DNA of 13,650 bases, taken from positions 1-13,650 of the forward strand of contig JAEDOD010000041.1 of the NCBI GenBank assembly GCA_016302165.1, read 5' to 3'. This document shows, in pieces, positions 1 to 6,428 of this stretch. The notes under the pieces were generated by a model. That model was given only the letters and a program-made list of their open reading frames with translations. It was not told the DNA's origin and made no database searches. Made by a program: the position numbers and the translations under genes. This DNA comes from Sphaerochaetaceae bacterium. GTDB lineage: Bacteria > Spirochaetota > Spirochaetia > Sphaerochaetales > Sphaerochaetaceae. The stretch's first letter is position 1. Every line of letters begins with the position of its first letter.

Positions 1-8
1 CGAAATCA

Positions 9-770
9 TCAGCCGAAAATTCCATCCAGAAGCATCATACAGGCAAAGCCTATAGCAGCTCCCATGGATCCAAGGTTGGAGTGCTCTCCTTCGCTCATCT
101 CCGGCACCAGCTCCTCCACCACCACATAGAACATGGCTCCAGCTGCAAAGGAAAGGAGGATTGGAAGAAGGGCTGTAATTCTGGCCACAAAGATAAAGGC
201 CACTATGGAACCTATGGGCTCCACTATTCCAGACAGGGCTCCAAGACCAAAGGCCCTGAACTTCCTCTTTCCATCACCAAGGAGAGGCATTGCCACCACC
301 ATGCCTTCAGGAAGATTCTGAAGTGCTATTCCAAGGGAAAGTGCAAGGGCGGAAGCGAAAGGAACTCCAGCTCCTGCGGCCATGGCAGCTGCTGCAGAAG
401 CTCCTACAGCCATTCCTTCCGGAATGTTATGAAGAGTTACGGAGAGAATCAGCAGAAGAGACTTTGAAGCCTTGGTCTTCGGTCCCTCCGGCTCATTGGC
501 ATTGGGATGGAGATGAGGAGTGATGAAGTCAAGGAGAAGAAGGAAAGCCACTCCAAGGAGAAAGCCTATGGCTGCTGTATAGTAGGATGATGACTCAATG
601 GCTGGAAGGAGAAGAGACCAAACGGAAGCGGCCACCATTACTCCTGAAGCAAAGCCCAGAATCACCTTTTCTGTCCTGGAGCCAAGGCCATTGGGAAAGA
701 AGAATACTGCAGCAGAGCCTAGGGCAGTACCTAGGAAGGGAACGAAAAACAATATAGCCAACTCTTTCAT
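9..770 (-). CDS. ZIP-family divalent metal transporter (GufA/ZupT-like)
   Basis: Inner-membrane transporter of the ZIP family, which moves zinc and related divalent metals toward the cytoplasm; the metal here is inferred. The 253-residue protein is mostly hydrophobic with room for about eight membrane segments. Two family signatures are visible: HNIPEG (residues 114-119, metal ligands H114, N115, E118) and QNLPEG (151-156, Q151, N152, E155). The H-N/Q-N pair of motifs is the pattern of the GufA-like branch that includes the Bordetella ZIP. A third acidic patch, VVEE at about 217-220, fits the later helix. A short cytoplasmic-type loop with HLHPN (86-90) separates the early helices from the HNIPEG helix. 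The ATG at 770 follows a GAGGA ribosome-binding site. The gene lies 98 bp beyond operon B on the same strand, after a small hairpin, so it may be read through or have its own promoter; I saw no convincing promoter. No functional link to nucleoside transport is evident. Confidence 0.9.
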   Translation of the reverse strand: MKELAILFFVPFLGTALGSAAVFFFPNGLGSRTEKVILGFASGVMVAASVWSLLLPAIESSSYYTAAIGFLLGVAFLLLLDFITPHLHPNANEPEGPKTKASKSLLLILSVTLHNIPEGMAVGASAAAAMAAGAGVPFASALALSLGIALQNLPEGMVVAMPLLGDGKRKFRAFGLGALSGIVEPIGSIVAFIFVARITALLPILLSFAAGAMFYVVVEELVPEMSEGEHSNLGSMGAAIGFACMMLLDGIFG

Positions 771-843
771 ATTGAATCCTCACTGAGGCAGTGCATTATG
801 CTCTGCCACTTATGGTAGTATTGTAGAACAAATCTGAAATAAT

Positions 844-863
844 GGGAGGCTTTTACACCTCCC
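844..863 (-). terminator. Weak intrinsic terminator-like hairpin after operon B
   Basis: A 6-bp perfect stem (GGGAGG / CCTCCC) with an 8-nt loop lies 5 nt past the TAG stop of the short permease. On the minus strand it is followed by ATTATTTC, which is T-rich but interrupted. It plausibly ends or attenuates operon B transcription before the ZIP gene, but the stem is short and the tract imperfect. Confidence 0.45.
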
Positions 864-868
864 TGATT

Positions 869-1822
869 CTAGAATGGCTGACCTGAAGCAAGAGGAGCAG
901 CGCTCTTCCTGCTGGAGAACACCAGGGCCACAAGAGTGGCGAAATATGGGAACAGGCCCAGGAAGCCTGTAGGTATTTCAGATATTCCTGGAAGTACTCT
1001 TCCCACATTGGCAATGGTCATGAAGAGACCGAAGAATGCTGTGGAGCCAAGGATTCCCAAAGGTTTCCACTGTCCGAAGATAAGGGCGGCGATGGCAAGG
1101 AAGCCCAGGCCGTTTATTCCAGCCCCGCTGTTATACTCACCTGCATAGGTTACAAGGATTACAGCTCCTCCAAGACCTGAAAGCACTCCAGAAAGGAGAA
1201 CACCAATGTATCTCATCCTATGGACATTTATTCCGGCGGAAGCTACAGCTGATGGATGCTCACCGCAGGCACGGAGCCTCAGGCCGAAATTGGTTCTGTA
1301 GAGAAGGAAGTAGGAGATTCCCCAGATTCCAAGGCAGAGCCAGGTGGTCCAATATGTCTGAGAGAAGAACAGAGGTCCCAGCACAGGAATTGAGGAGAGA
1401 AGCGGAATATCGCTTCTGATGATTCCTCTTACTATCGTAATGTTACCGCTACCTGTTATGGTCTGGGCAAGGAACATGGTCAAGGCTGTGGAGAGCATGT
1501 TGATTGCAGTTCCGCTGATGGTCTGGTCAGCCTTCAGGTTGATTGAAGCCAAGGCGTGAAGGTAGGAAAGGGCCATGGAGGCAACCATTGCGACTACTAT
1601 TCCGATTACAATCGATAGTGTAAACCCTACGCCTGCAGCCTGAAGCTTGACGATGGCAGCTGCGGAGGCAAAGCATCCGAAGAGCATGAGACCTTCGATA
1701 CACAAATTTGTTACACCGCTACGCTCAGAGTAGAGGCCTCCCAAGGCTCCCATGAGAAGGGGCATTGTATAGGCTATTGCTGCAGGAAATATTACTTTGA
1801 TTATATCCCAGATACCGATCAT
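869..1822 (-). CDS. Nucleoside ABC transporter, short permease subunit (operon B)
   Basis: Integral membrane subunit of a BMP-type ABC importer (BPD_transp_2 permease family, as in the NupC/NupQ subunits of bacterial nucleoside transporters). It has 317 residues, the usual length for the shorter of the two permeases. Family landmarks are ERSGVTNLCIEG (33-44), LKADQTISGTAIN (96-108), and the cytoplasmic coupling stretch around LRACGEHPSA (183-192) followed by the GINVHRMRYIGV segment. Most of the rest is hydrophobic and consistent with 8-10 membrane helices. The ATG at 1822 shares ATGA with the stop of the long permease (4-bp overlap), and GGAGG sits just upstream, so translation is probably coupled. 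It should pair with the 1819-2946 protein to form the pore. Ligand identity rests on family and context only; the same permease family also serves sugars. Confidence 0.9.
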   Translation of the reverse strand: MIGIWDIIKVIFPAAIAYTMPLLMGALGGLYSERSGVTNLCIEGLMLFGCFASAAAIVKLQAAGVGFTLSIVIGIVVAMVASMALSYLHALASINLKADQTISGTAINMLSTALTMFLAQTITGSGNITIVRGIIRSDIPLLSSIPVLGPLFFSQTYWTTWLCLGIWGISYFLLYRTNFGLRLRACGEHPSAVASAGINVHRMRYIGVLLSGVLSGLGGAVILVTYAGEYNSGAGINGLGFLAIAALIFGQWKPLGILGSTAFFGLFMTIANVGRVLPGISEIPTGFLGLFPYFATLVALVFSSRKSAAPLASGQPF

Positions 1823-2946
1823 ACTTTCTCCTCCTTCTTCTCCTCTCTTTCCTTGGCCTTTCTCTTCTCATAGCTCTTCTTGAATCTGTTGTTCCAGAAG
1901 GAAGCGATAATTATGTTGGTGGCCGTGAAGTAGATGATGATTGCAATGATAGTGTCTGCAATCTCAGTCGGAATTCCTGTTGCCGCCAGAGATCCCTTGC
2001 CCATCTTCAGGGCACCGAAGAATATGGCTGCAAAGAATACTCCAAGAGGAGAGCAGTTACCAAGAAGGCCAACGGCAATACCGTCGAAGCCTTCTCCTGG
2101 CATCTTTCCCATTTCCATGAGAGTATCATATCCGCAGTAGCGGGTAAGACCGGCTAGCCCTGCAAGGGCTCCTGCGATGGCCATGCTGGCCATGATGGAA
2201 CGGTTGATCTTGATTCCGGCATACTCAGCGCAGTACCTGTTGGATCCCACAGCCTTCAGGTTGAAGCCAAGGGTGGTCTTCTCAAGGATGAACCAGATGA
2301 TGATGCAGGAAGCGATGGCAATCAAAAAGCCCAGGTTCAATGTACTCATTCCTGTCATATCACGGAGCCACTGGAGGCCAAGTGTCCTGGAGAAAGGAAG
2401 AGGCTCAGACTTTACGGCAATGGCCTTATCCTTTACGAAGCGGGGAATGAAGTCGTATACAAGCCAGAAGGCGGTCCAGTTGAGCATAATTGAGGAAACG
2501 ACCTCATGGACATTGAATTTAGCCTTCAGAAAGCCGCTGATGAGTCCCCAGAGACCACCGGTGACTATGGCTGCAAGAATCACGATGACGATGAATATGG
2601 GCTTTGGCATGGAGGAAGGAAGGTAGTGACCTAGAATAGTACACACAATTCCTCCCATAAGCATCTGTCCGGAGCCTCCGATATTGAAGAGACCTGTCTT
2701 GTAGGCAAAGGAGAAGGAAAGTCCCATCAATATGAGCTGGGTAGACATTGCCAAAGTATTTCCGATTCTTCTCTTGTTGGAGAAGGCTCCAAACATAAGC
2801 CTTTCAAATCCCTTGATAGGATTCTTTCCAATGAGAAGAATAAGGATTGATGCTGCAACAATTCCCAGAAATACAGCAGAAATGGAAACCAGGATGCTGG
2901 AAGCCTTTCTGGCTTCTCCAAGTTTTTTCATCTTTTTTACTCCCAT
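1819..2946 (-). CDS. Nucleoside ABC transporter, long permease subunit (operon B)
   Basis: Second membrane subunit of the operon B importer, 375 residues from the ATG at 2946. A GTG directly upstream (2949) would add one residue. I prefer the ATG because GGAGG lies 7 nt before it but only 4 nt before the GTG. Landmarks of the NupB/NupP-type long permease are GLFNIGGSGQ (85-94), LGFNLKAVG (226-234) in the coupling-helix region, and a Gly-rich segment GFDGIAVGLLGN (286-297). The first membrane helix begins near residue 16, after a basic N-terminus. The C-terminal 20 or so residues are strongly charged (KRKAKEREEKKEE) and probably cytoplasmic. In the GLFNIG motif this copy has GGSGQ where the operon A paralogue has GAEGQ. 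The start overlaps the ATPase stop by 1 bp (TGATG), and the stop overlaps the short permease start by 4 bp. Confidence 0.9.
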   Translation of the reverse strand: MGVKKMKKLGEARKASSILVSISAVFLGIVAASILILLIGKNPIKGFERLMFGAFSNKRRIGNTLAMSTQLILMGLSFSFAYKTGLFNIGGSGQMLMGGIVCTILGHYLPSSMPKPIFIVIVILAAIVTGGLWGLISGFLKAKFNVHEVVSSIMLNWTAFWLVYDFIPRFVKDKAIAVKSEPLPFSRTLGLQWLRDMTGMSTLNLGFLIAIASCIIIWFILEKTTLGFNLKAVGSNRYCAEYAGIKINRSIMASMAIAGALAGLAGLTRYCGYDTLMEMGKMPGEGFDGIAVGLLGNCSPLGVFFAAIFFGALKMGKGSLAATGIPTEIADTIIAIIIYFTATNIIIASFWNNRFKKSYEKRKAKEREEKKEEKV

Positions 2947-4469
2947 CACTTGGCCTCCTCTTTTTCACTTTTGATTCCAGCCATCATCAATCCAACCTTG
3001 TGTACATCCGTGTCTTCTGTCTTCACTATGTCTACAAGGCGACCGGCATTGATTACAGCGATCCTGTCTGAAAGGTTGAAGATTTCATCCAGCTCGAAGG
3101 ATACCAGGAGCACAGCCTTGCCTTTGTCACGCTGTGTCACCAGGGCCTTATGGATGAATTCGATGGCTCCTACGTCAAGACCACGGGTAGGCTGAACGGC
3201 AATCAGCACATCCGGATCCTTTGTGACTTCACGTCCGATGATGGCCTTCTGCTGGTTTCCACCGCTGAGCTTACCTGCAAGGCTGTCGATTCCCTCTCCG
3301 CTTCTTACATCGAATTCCTTCACGATGGAAGCAGAGTATTCCCTTATGGCTTCCTGGTTCAGAAGGCCCTTTCTGGAGAATGGAGGCCTATCAAAATCCT
3401 TGATCACCATATTGGTGGTAAGAGGAGCGCCCAGCACAAGGCCTCTCTTCTGCCTGTCTTCAGGAATATGGCCCAGGCCTCTGTCATTCCTGTCCTTGAT
3501 GGAAAGGGAAGTAATGTCTTCACCCTTGAAGAGCACAGAGCCTGACTCAATCTTTCTCAGTCCTGTTATGGCCTCGACAAGCTCTGTCTGGCCATTGCCG
3601 TCAACTCCGGCGATGCCAACGATCTCTCCACTTCTGATAGCCAGGGAGAAGTCCTTCACTCCAAGAACTCCCTTATTGTTCCTGACGTTAAGGTCCTTAA
3701 CTTCAAGCATCACTTCTCCAGGCTCCCTCTTCTCCTTCTCCACGACGAAGGATACTGGGCGGCCCACCATCATTGCAGCCATTTCCTGGGCTGAAGTGGA
3801 TGCCACATCCACTTCTCCAATGAACTTGCCCCGCCTTATGACGGTACATCTCTTTGCTGTGCGCTTGATTTCATCCAGCTTATGGGTAATGAGGATAATG
3901 CTCTTACCTTCCTTTGCCAGATTCTTCATGATCTCTATAAGCTCATCTATTTCCTGAGGGGTAAGGACAGCTGTAGGTTCGTCGAAGATAAGGATATCAG
4001 CATCCCTGTAGAGCATCTTCAATATCTCCACTCTCTGCTGCATTCCTACTGTAATATCCTCGATGACCATATCAGGTTCAATCTGCAGACCGTACCTCTC
4101 TGATATTTCCTTGATTTTCCTGGAGGCCTTCCTTATGTCGTATACAAAGCCTCCCTCCTTGCCCAGGATGATGTTTTCTGCAACTGTAAAGTTATGGACC
4201 AGCTGGAAATGCTGATGGACCATACCGATACCCAGGGCATAGGCATCGTTGGGGCTCTTGATTGATACTTCCTTGCCCCTTACCTTTATCACACCCTTAT
4301 CAGCTTTATAGAGACCGAATAGGATGCTCATCAAAGTGGATTTTCCTGCTCCATTCTCACCTAGGATGGCGTGTATCTCGCCTTCCTCCACTCTCAGGTA
4401 GATGTCGTCGTTTGCGACAATTCCAGGGAATTCCTTCCGGATACCCAACATTTCAATGACGTGACTCAT
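2946..4469 (-). CDS. Nucleoside ABC transporter, tandem ATPase subunit (operon B)
   Basis: Cytoplasmic energy-coupling subunit with two ABC domains in one 507-residue chain, as in NupA/NupO/RbsA-type importers. Domain 1: Walker A GENGAGKST (37-45), Q-loop near Q86 in GMVHQHF, signature VGMQQRVE (141-148), Walker B ending IFDEP with catalytic E164, and H-loop H196. Domain 2 is degenerate: Walker A GVDGNGQTE (288-296) has Gln for the nucleotide-binding Lys, the Walker B Glu is Gln in AVQPTRGLD, and the H-loop His is lost in VSFELDE. The signature LSGGNQQK (401-408) is intact. Such asymmetry is normal for this family and implies one main catalytic site. The ATG at 4469 follows a GGAG motif. It lies 92 bp after the binding-protein gene, across a gap with two dyads, and overlaps the downstream permease. 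The paralogue at 11041-12576 is colinear throughout. Confidence 0.95.
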   Translation of the reverse strand: MSHVIEMLGIRKEFPGIVANDDIYLRVEEGEIHAILGENGAGKSTLMSILFGLYKADKGVIKVRGKEVSIKSPNDAYALGIGMVHQHFQLVHNFTVAENIILGKEGGFVYDIRKASRKIKEISERYGLQIEPDMVIEDITVGMQQRVEILKMLYRDADILIFDEPTAVLTPQEIDELIEIMKNLAKEGKSIILITHKLDEIKRTAKRCTVIRRGKFIGEVDVASTSAQEMAAMMVGRPVSFVVEKEKREPGEVMLEVKDLNVRNNKGVLGVKDFSLAIRSGEIVGIAGVDGNGQTELVEAITGLRKIESGSVLFKGEDITSLSIKDRNDRGLGHIPEDRQKRGLVLGAPLTTNMVIKDFDRPPFSRKGLLNQEAIREYSASIVKEFDVRSGEGIDSLAGKLSGGNQQKAIIGREVTKDPDVLIAVQPTRGLDVGAIEFIHKALVTQRDKGKAVLLVSFELDEIFNLSDRIAVINAGRLVDIVKTEDTDVHKVGLMMAGIKSEKEEAK

Positions 4470-4485
4470 TCCTTCTCCAATGAGG

Positions 4486-4497
4486 GCGCATATGCGC
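4486..4497. repeat. 12-bp perfect palindrome before the ATPase start
   Basis: GCGCATATGCGC is a perfect self-complementary 12-mer starting about 17 bp upstream of the operon B ATPase ATG. In RNA it could only form a very small stem; in DNA it could be a protein site. It is the second dyad in this gap. Its function is unknown. Confidence 0.35.
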
Positions 4498-4514
4498 AGT
4501 CTATATACTCATAA

Positions 4515-4539
4515 AGGGCCGCCTTCAACGGGCGGCCCT
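4515..4539 (-). promoter_or_regulatory. GC-rich hairpin between binding-protein and ATPase genes (operon B)
   Basis: A 9-bp perfect stem (AGGGCCGCC / GGCGGCCCT) with a 7-nt loop lies 22 nt after the binding-protein stop codon. On the minus transcript it is followed by only TTTATG, so it looks like a partial terminator or a 3' stabilising structure rather than a full stop. That would let the binding protein be made in excess over the membrane complex, as is common in importer operons. The structure is read directly; the role is inferred. Confidence 0.65.
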
Positions 4540-4561
4540 ACATAAGCCGAAAAGTCTTATC

Positions 4562-5617
4562 TTATTTGATGAGGCCGGCACCGTTGTCGCTTACGACAAT
4601 TGCACCAGACTTGATGAGAGCTTCAACTTCAGCAACCTTTGCCTCGATTTCAGGAGTGAGGTTAGGGTTGGTAGCTGGGATACAAGCTCTGCCTTCAGCA
4701 ATACCAAGGTTAAGAACTGATCCGCCTGGGAATGTTCCTTCAACAAGAGCCTTGATCATGTCGTATGCAACACCTGTGACATCCTTCATTGCAGAAGTGA
4801 GGATACAGGACTTGCCGTTTCCAAGGTCGCCTTCGTAGTACTGGTCTACGTCAACACCGACAGCCCATACTTCTTCACCCTTGAGGTTTCTGTTCTTGGC
4901 TTCGTTGAGTCCGCCTACACCTGTTGTACCAGCTGCGCAGAAGATAGCCTTTACACCCTTGCTGTAGATTGTGTTTGCAATCTGCTGGCCAAGAGCGATA
5001 TCAGCAAAGGATCCGGAATAGACGAAGTTGGAAGGATCCATCTCGATCTTTGTGCCATAGTTTTCGTTGGCGTAGATGACACCCTGCTGGAAGCCCCAGT
5101 TGAATCTCTGGACAGATGGGATCTCCATACCACCGAGGAAGCCTACTCCACCTTCCTGGAGCTTGAGAGCTGTAGCGAGACCAGCAAGGAAGCCAGACTC
5201 CTGCTCCTTGAAGAGGACAGCAACTGTGTTTGCACCTGTTTCGCCACTTGGTGTGGAGTCGATGATTACCAGGTTAAGGTCGTCATACATAGCCTGTACC
5301 TGACCAACTGCATCAGCGAAAAGGAAGCCTGGGCAAGCAACGAATCTGTATCCAGCATCATAGAGGTCTGTGATTGCTGTCACATAATCAGTTGTTGTTG
5401 TTCCAGATGGCTTGAGATATGTATATTCAAGTCCGAATTCCTCAGCAGCCTTCTTTACACCTTCGAAAGTTCCCTGGTTGAAGGATCTATCGTCGATTGT
5501 ACCGGAGTCTGTGACCATACCCACCTTAAGGGCTGTGGACTTGGATTCAGCTGCACCCTGTGCAAAAACTGAGAAACAAAGTACGAGAGCCAAAAGAACC
5601 GCAATTGTCTTTTTCAT
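4562..5617 (-). CDS. BMP/TmpC (PnrA)-family nucleoside-binding protein (operon B)
   Basis: Periplasmic substrate-binding protein of the basic membrane protein/TmpC family, many members of which bind purine nucleosides. The full 351 residues are present. The N-terminus is a signal peptide (KK, then hydrophobic residues 5-18) with a likely signal peptidase I site after VFA (19/20). The only Cys nearby (C14, in LVLC) does not make a normal lipobox, so this copy is probably soluble rather than a lipoprotein. Family landmarks are DDRSFN (42-47), the FxxGFxxG-type motif FNWGFQQG (172-179) and GVDVDQ (254-259), the last forming part of the ligand pocket in known relatives. The ATG at 5617 follows AGGAG. 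It is the first gene of operon B, about 26 nt after a predicted transcription start. Ligand specificity cannot be read from the sequence; a nucleoside is the best guess from family and from the neighbouring salvage operon. Confidence 0.92.
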   Translation of the reverse strand: MKKTIAVLLALVLCFSVFAQGAAESKSTALKVGMVTDSGTIDDRSFNQGTFEGVKKAAEEFGLEYTYLKPSGTTTTDYVTAITDLYDAGYRFVACPGFLFADAVGQVQAMYDDLNLVIIDSTPSGETGANTVAVLFKEQESGFLAGLATALKLQEGGVGFLGGMEIPSVQRFNWGFQQGVIYANENYGTKIEMDPSNFVYSGSFADIALGQQIANTIYSKGVKAIFCAAGTTGVGGLNEAKNRNLKGEEVWAVGVDVDQYYEGDLGNGKSCILTSAMKDVTGVAYDMIKALVEGTFPGGSVLNLGIAEGRACIPATNPNLTPEIEAKVAEVEALIKSGAIVVSDNGAGLIK

Positions 5618-5649
5618 TTATTATCTCCTAGTTTTGTGTTGATGAAACC

Positions 5650-5678
5650 ATTTTATAGGGCAGTAGTATCATGGTCAA
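5650..5678 (-). promoter_or_regulatory. Sigma-70-like promoter of operon B
   Basis: On the minus strand, TTGACC (-35, 5673-5678) and TAAAAT (-10, 5650-5655) are separated by exactly 17 bp, each matching the consensus at 5 of 6 positions. The predicted start of transcription near 5643 gives a leader of about 26 nt, containing the AGGAG ribosome-binding site and leaving no room for a riboswitch. Confidence 0.75.
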
Positions 5679-5718
5679 TTAATCGGAGGTATAATTGTTG
5701 TGGATAAAAGGAAACATC

Positions 5719-5741
5719 GCAACAAAAAATTGAAATGTTGC
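5719..5741. promoter_or_regulatory. Candidate operator: 23-bp inverted repeat upstream of operon B promoter
   Basis: GCAACA and TGTTGC form perfect 6-bp arms around an 11-bp AT-rich spacer. The centre is about 50 bp upstream of the -35 box of operon B, in the 235-bp divergent gap with the flavodoxin-like gene. Position and symmetry suit a transcription-factor site; the regulator is unknown. The rest of the gap is AT-rich, and I saw no convincing plus-strand promoter in it. Confidence 0.35.
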
Positions 5742-5852
5742 ATTTTTTGCCCCGACTTTTGAACTTTTGGCTTTTTTAAACTTCACACTCTTTCCACAAT
5801 TTCGTTTCTCCCCACCCATGAAAAAATGTTACCATATCCATAGGAGGATAGA

Positions 5853-6395
5853 ATGAGAGCAAACATCATCATCCATTCTGTTACAGGTAACCTTCTCCTT
5901 ATCGCAAAAGTTTTCCAGGAAAAACTTCAGGAGAAGGGCGTGGACGCAAGAATCTACCGCGTCGAAGACCCAGACCTTCATCTTTCTGCAGCTGAGAGCA
6001 ATGAAGCCAACGAATACTATGAAGACATCATCTCCTTGCCTCTGGCATCCATGGAGAAGCTTAGAAAAGGTGATGTGACCATAATGGGGTGCCCAGCAAT
6101 TTTCAGCCTTCCCACAGCTGAAATGAAGGCTTTCCTTGACCAGACCATCCCTCTTCTGGATTCAAGGGATATGGAAAATAGGCTTTTCTATGGCTTTGCT
6201 TCATCCATGTATGGGGAGGAGGCAGGCATTTCAGCCGCCACAGGACTTCAGCTTTGGGCAGACAGCCTGGGCATGGATATCCTGGACTACCCACCCTATG
6301 TATATAAAGAGGATAGAGACATGCCTGTCCGCCCGGGTCTAGGCATCGATAAGGTTGCTGAGGATCTTTCTTCAGCAATAATTTCCGCCCTTTAA
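5853..6395 (+). CDS. Flavodoxin-fold protein (WrbA/NAD(P)H-dependent FMN reductase-like)
   Basis: A 180-residue single-domain cytoplasmic protein with the flavodoxin-like fold. The N-terminal strand runs into SVTGN (9-13), the loop that usually cradles the FMN phosphate. GCPAIFSLPTAEMKAFLDQT (79-98) matches the second flavin-contacting loop and following helix of WrbA-type NAD(P)H:quinone oxidoreductases and FMN reductases. FYGFASSMYG (112-121) fits the next strand and loop. FMN binding and a redox role are inferred; substrate and partner are unknown. The length is close to that of WrbA (about 200) but slightly short. The ATG at 5853 has a strong AGGAGG 5 nt upstream. It is the only plus-strand gene, transcribed divergently from operon B and convergently with operon A, and ended by a strong terminator. 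It has no obvious tie to nucleoside metabolism. Confidence 0.85.
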   Translation: MRANIIIHSVTGNLLLIAKVFQEKLQEKGVDARIYRVEDPDLHLSAAESNEANEYYEDIISLPLASMEKLRKGDVTIMGCPAIFSLPTAEMKAFLDQTIPLLDSRDMENRLFYGFASSMYGEEAGISAATGLQLWADSLGMDILDYPPYVYKEDRDMPVRPGLGIDKVAEDLSSAIISAL

Positions 6396-6400
6396 TAGTT

Positions 6401-6428
6401 GAGCGCCGAAAACCGGCGCTCTCTTTTT
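6401..6428 (+). terminator. Intrinsic terminator in the convergent gap
   Basis: GAGCGCCG and CGGCGCTC form an 8-bp perfect stem with an AAAAC loop, followed on the plus strand by TCTTTTT. This is a good Rho-independent terminator for the flavodoxin-like gene. Read on the minus strand the same hairpin lacks a T-tract (AACTATT follows), so it would end operon A only poorly, though it may still protect that mRNA's 3' end. The tract overlaps the PNP stop codon. Confidence 0.85.

Noticed and set aside
771..843. Promoter for the ZIP gene (TACAAT and CATAAT hexamers on the minus strand)
   Set aside because: Neither has a recognisable -35 at proper spacing; read-through from operon B is equally possible.
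3223..3957. 244-codon open frame on the plus strand inside the ATPase gene
   Set aside because: It is fully antisense to a gene with intact ABC motifs, its translation is Ser/Pro-rich with no recognisable domain, and no ribosome-binding site or promoter supports it.
5574..5579. Lipobox around C14 of the operon B binding protein
   Set aside because: Leu directly before Cys is not a lipobox residue, and a clean VFA signal peptidase I site lies a few residues later.
869..5617. Operon B as a ribose or other sugar importer
   Set aside because: The permeases belong to a family shared with sugar importers, but the BMP/TmpC-type binding protein and the unequal long plus short permease pair fit nucleoside systems better. 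It remains possible but less likely.
5618..5852. Purine or deoxyguanosine riboswitch before operon B
   Set aside because: The predicted leader is only about 26 nt and the gap shows no purine-riboswitch core (paired P1 with the conserved junction and loop-loop elements).
5742..5852. Sigma-70 promoter for the flavodoxin-like gene
   Set aside because: TTGAAC near 5759 has no acceptable -10 at 16-18 bp, and the -10-like TACCAT near 5830 has no -35. A promoter must exist but I cannot place it.
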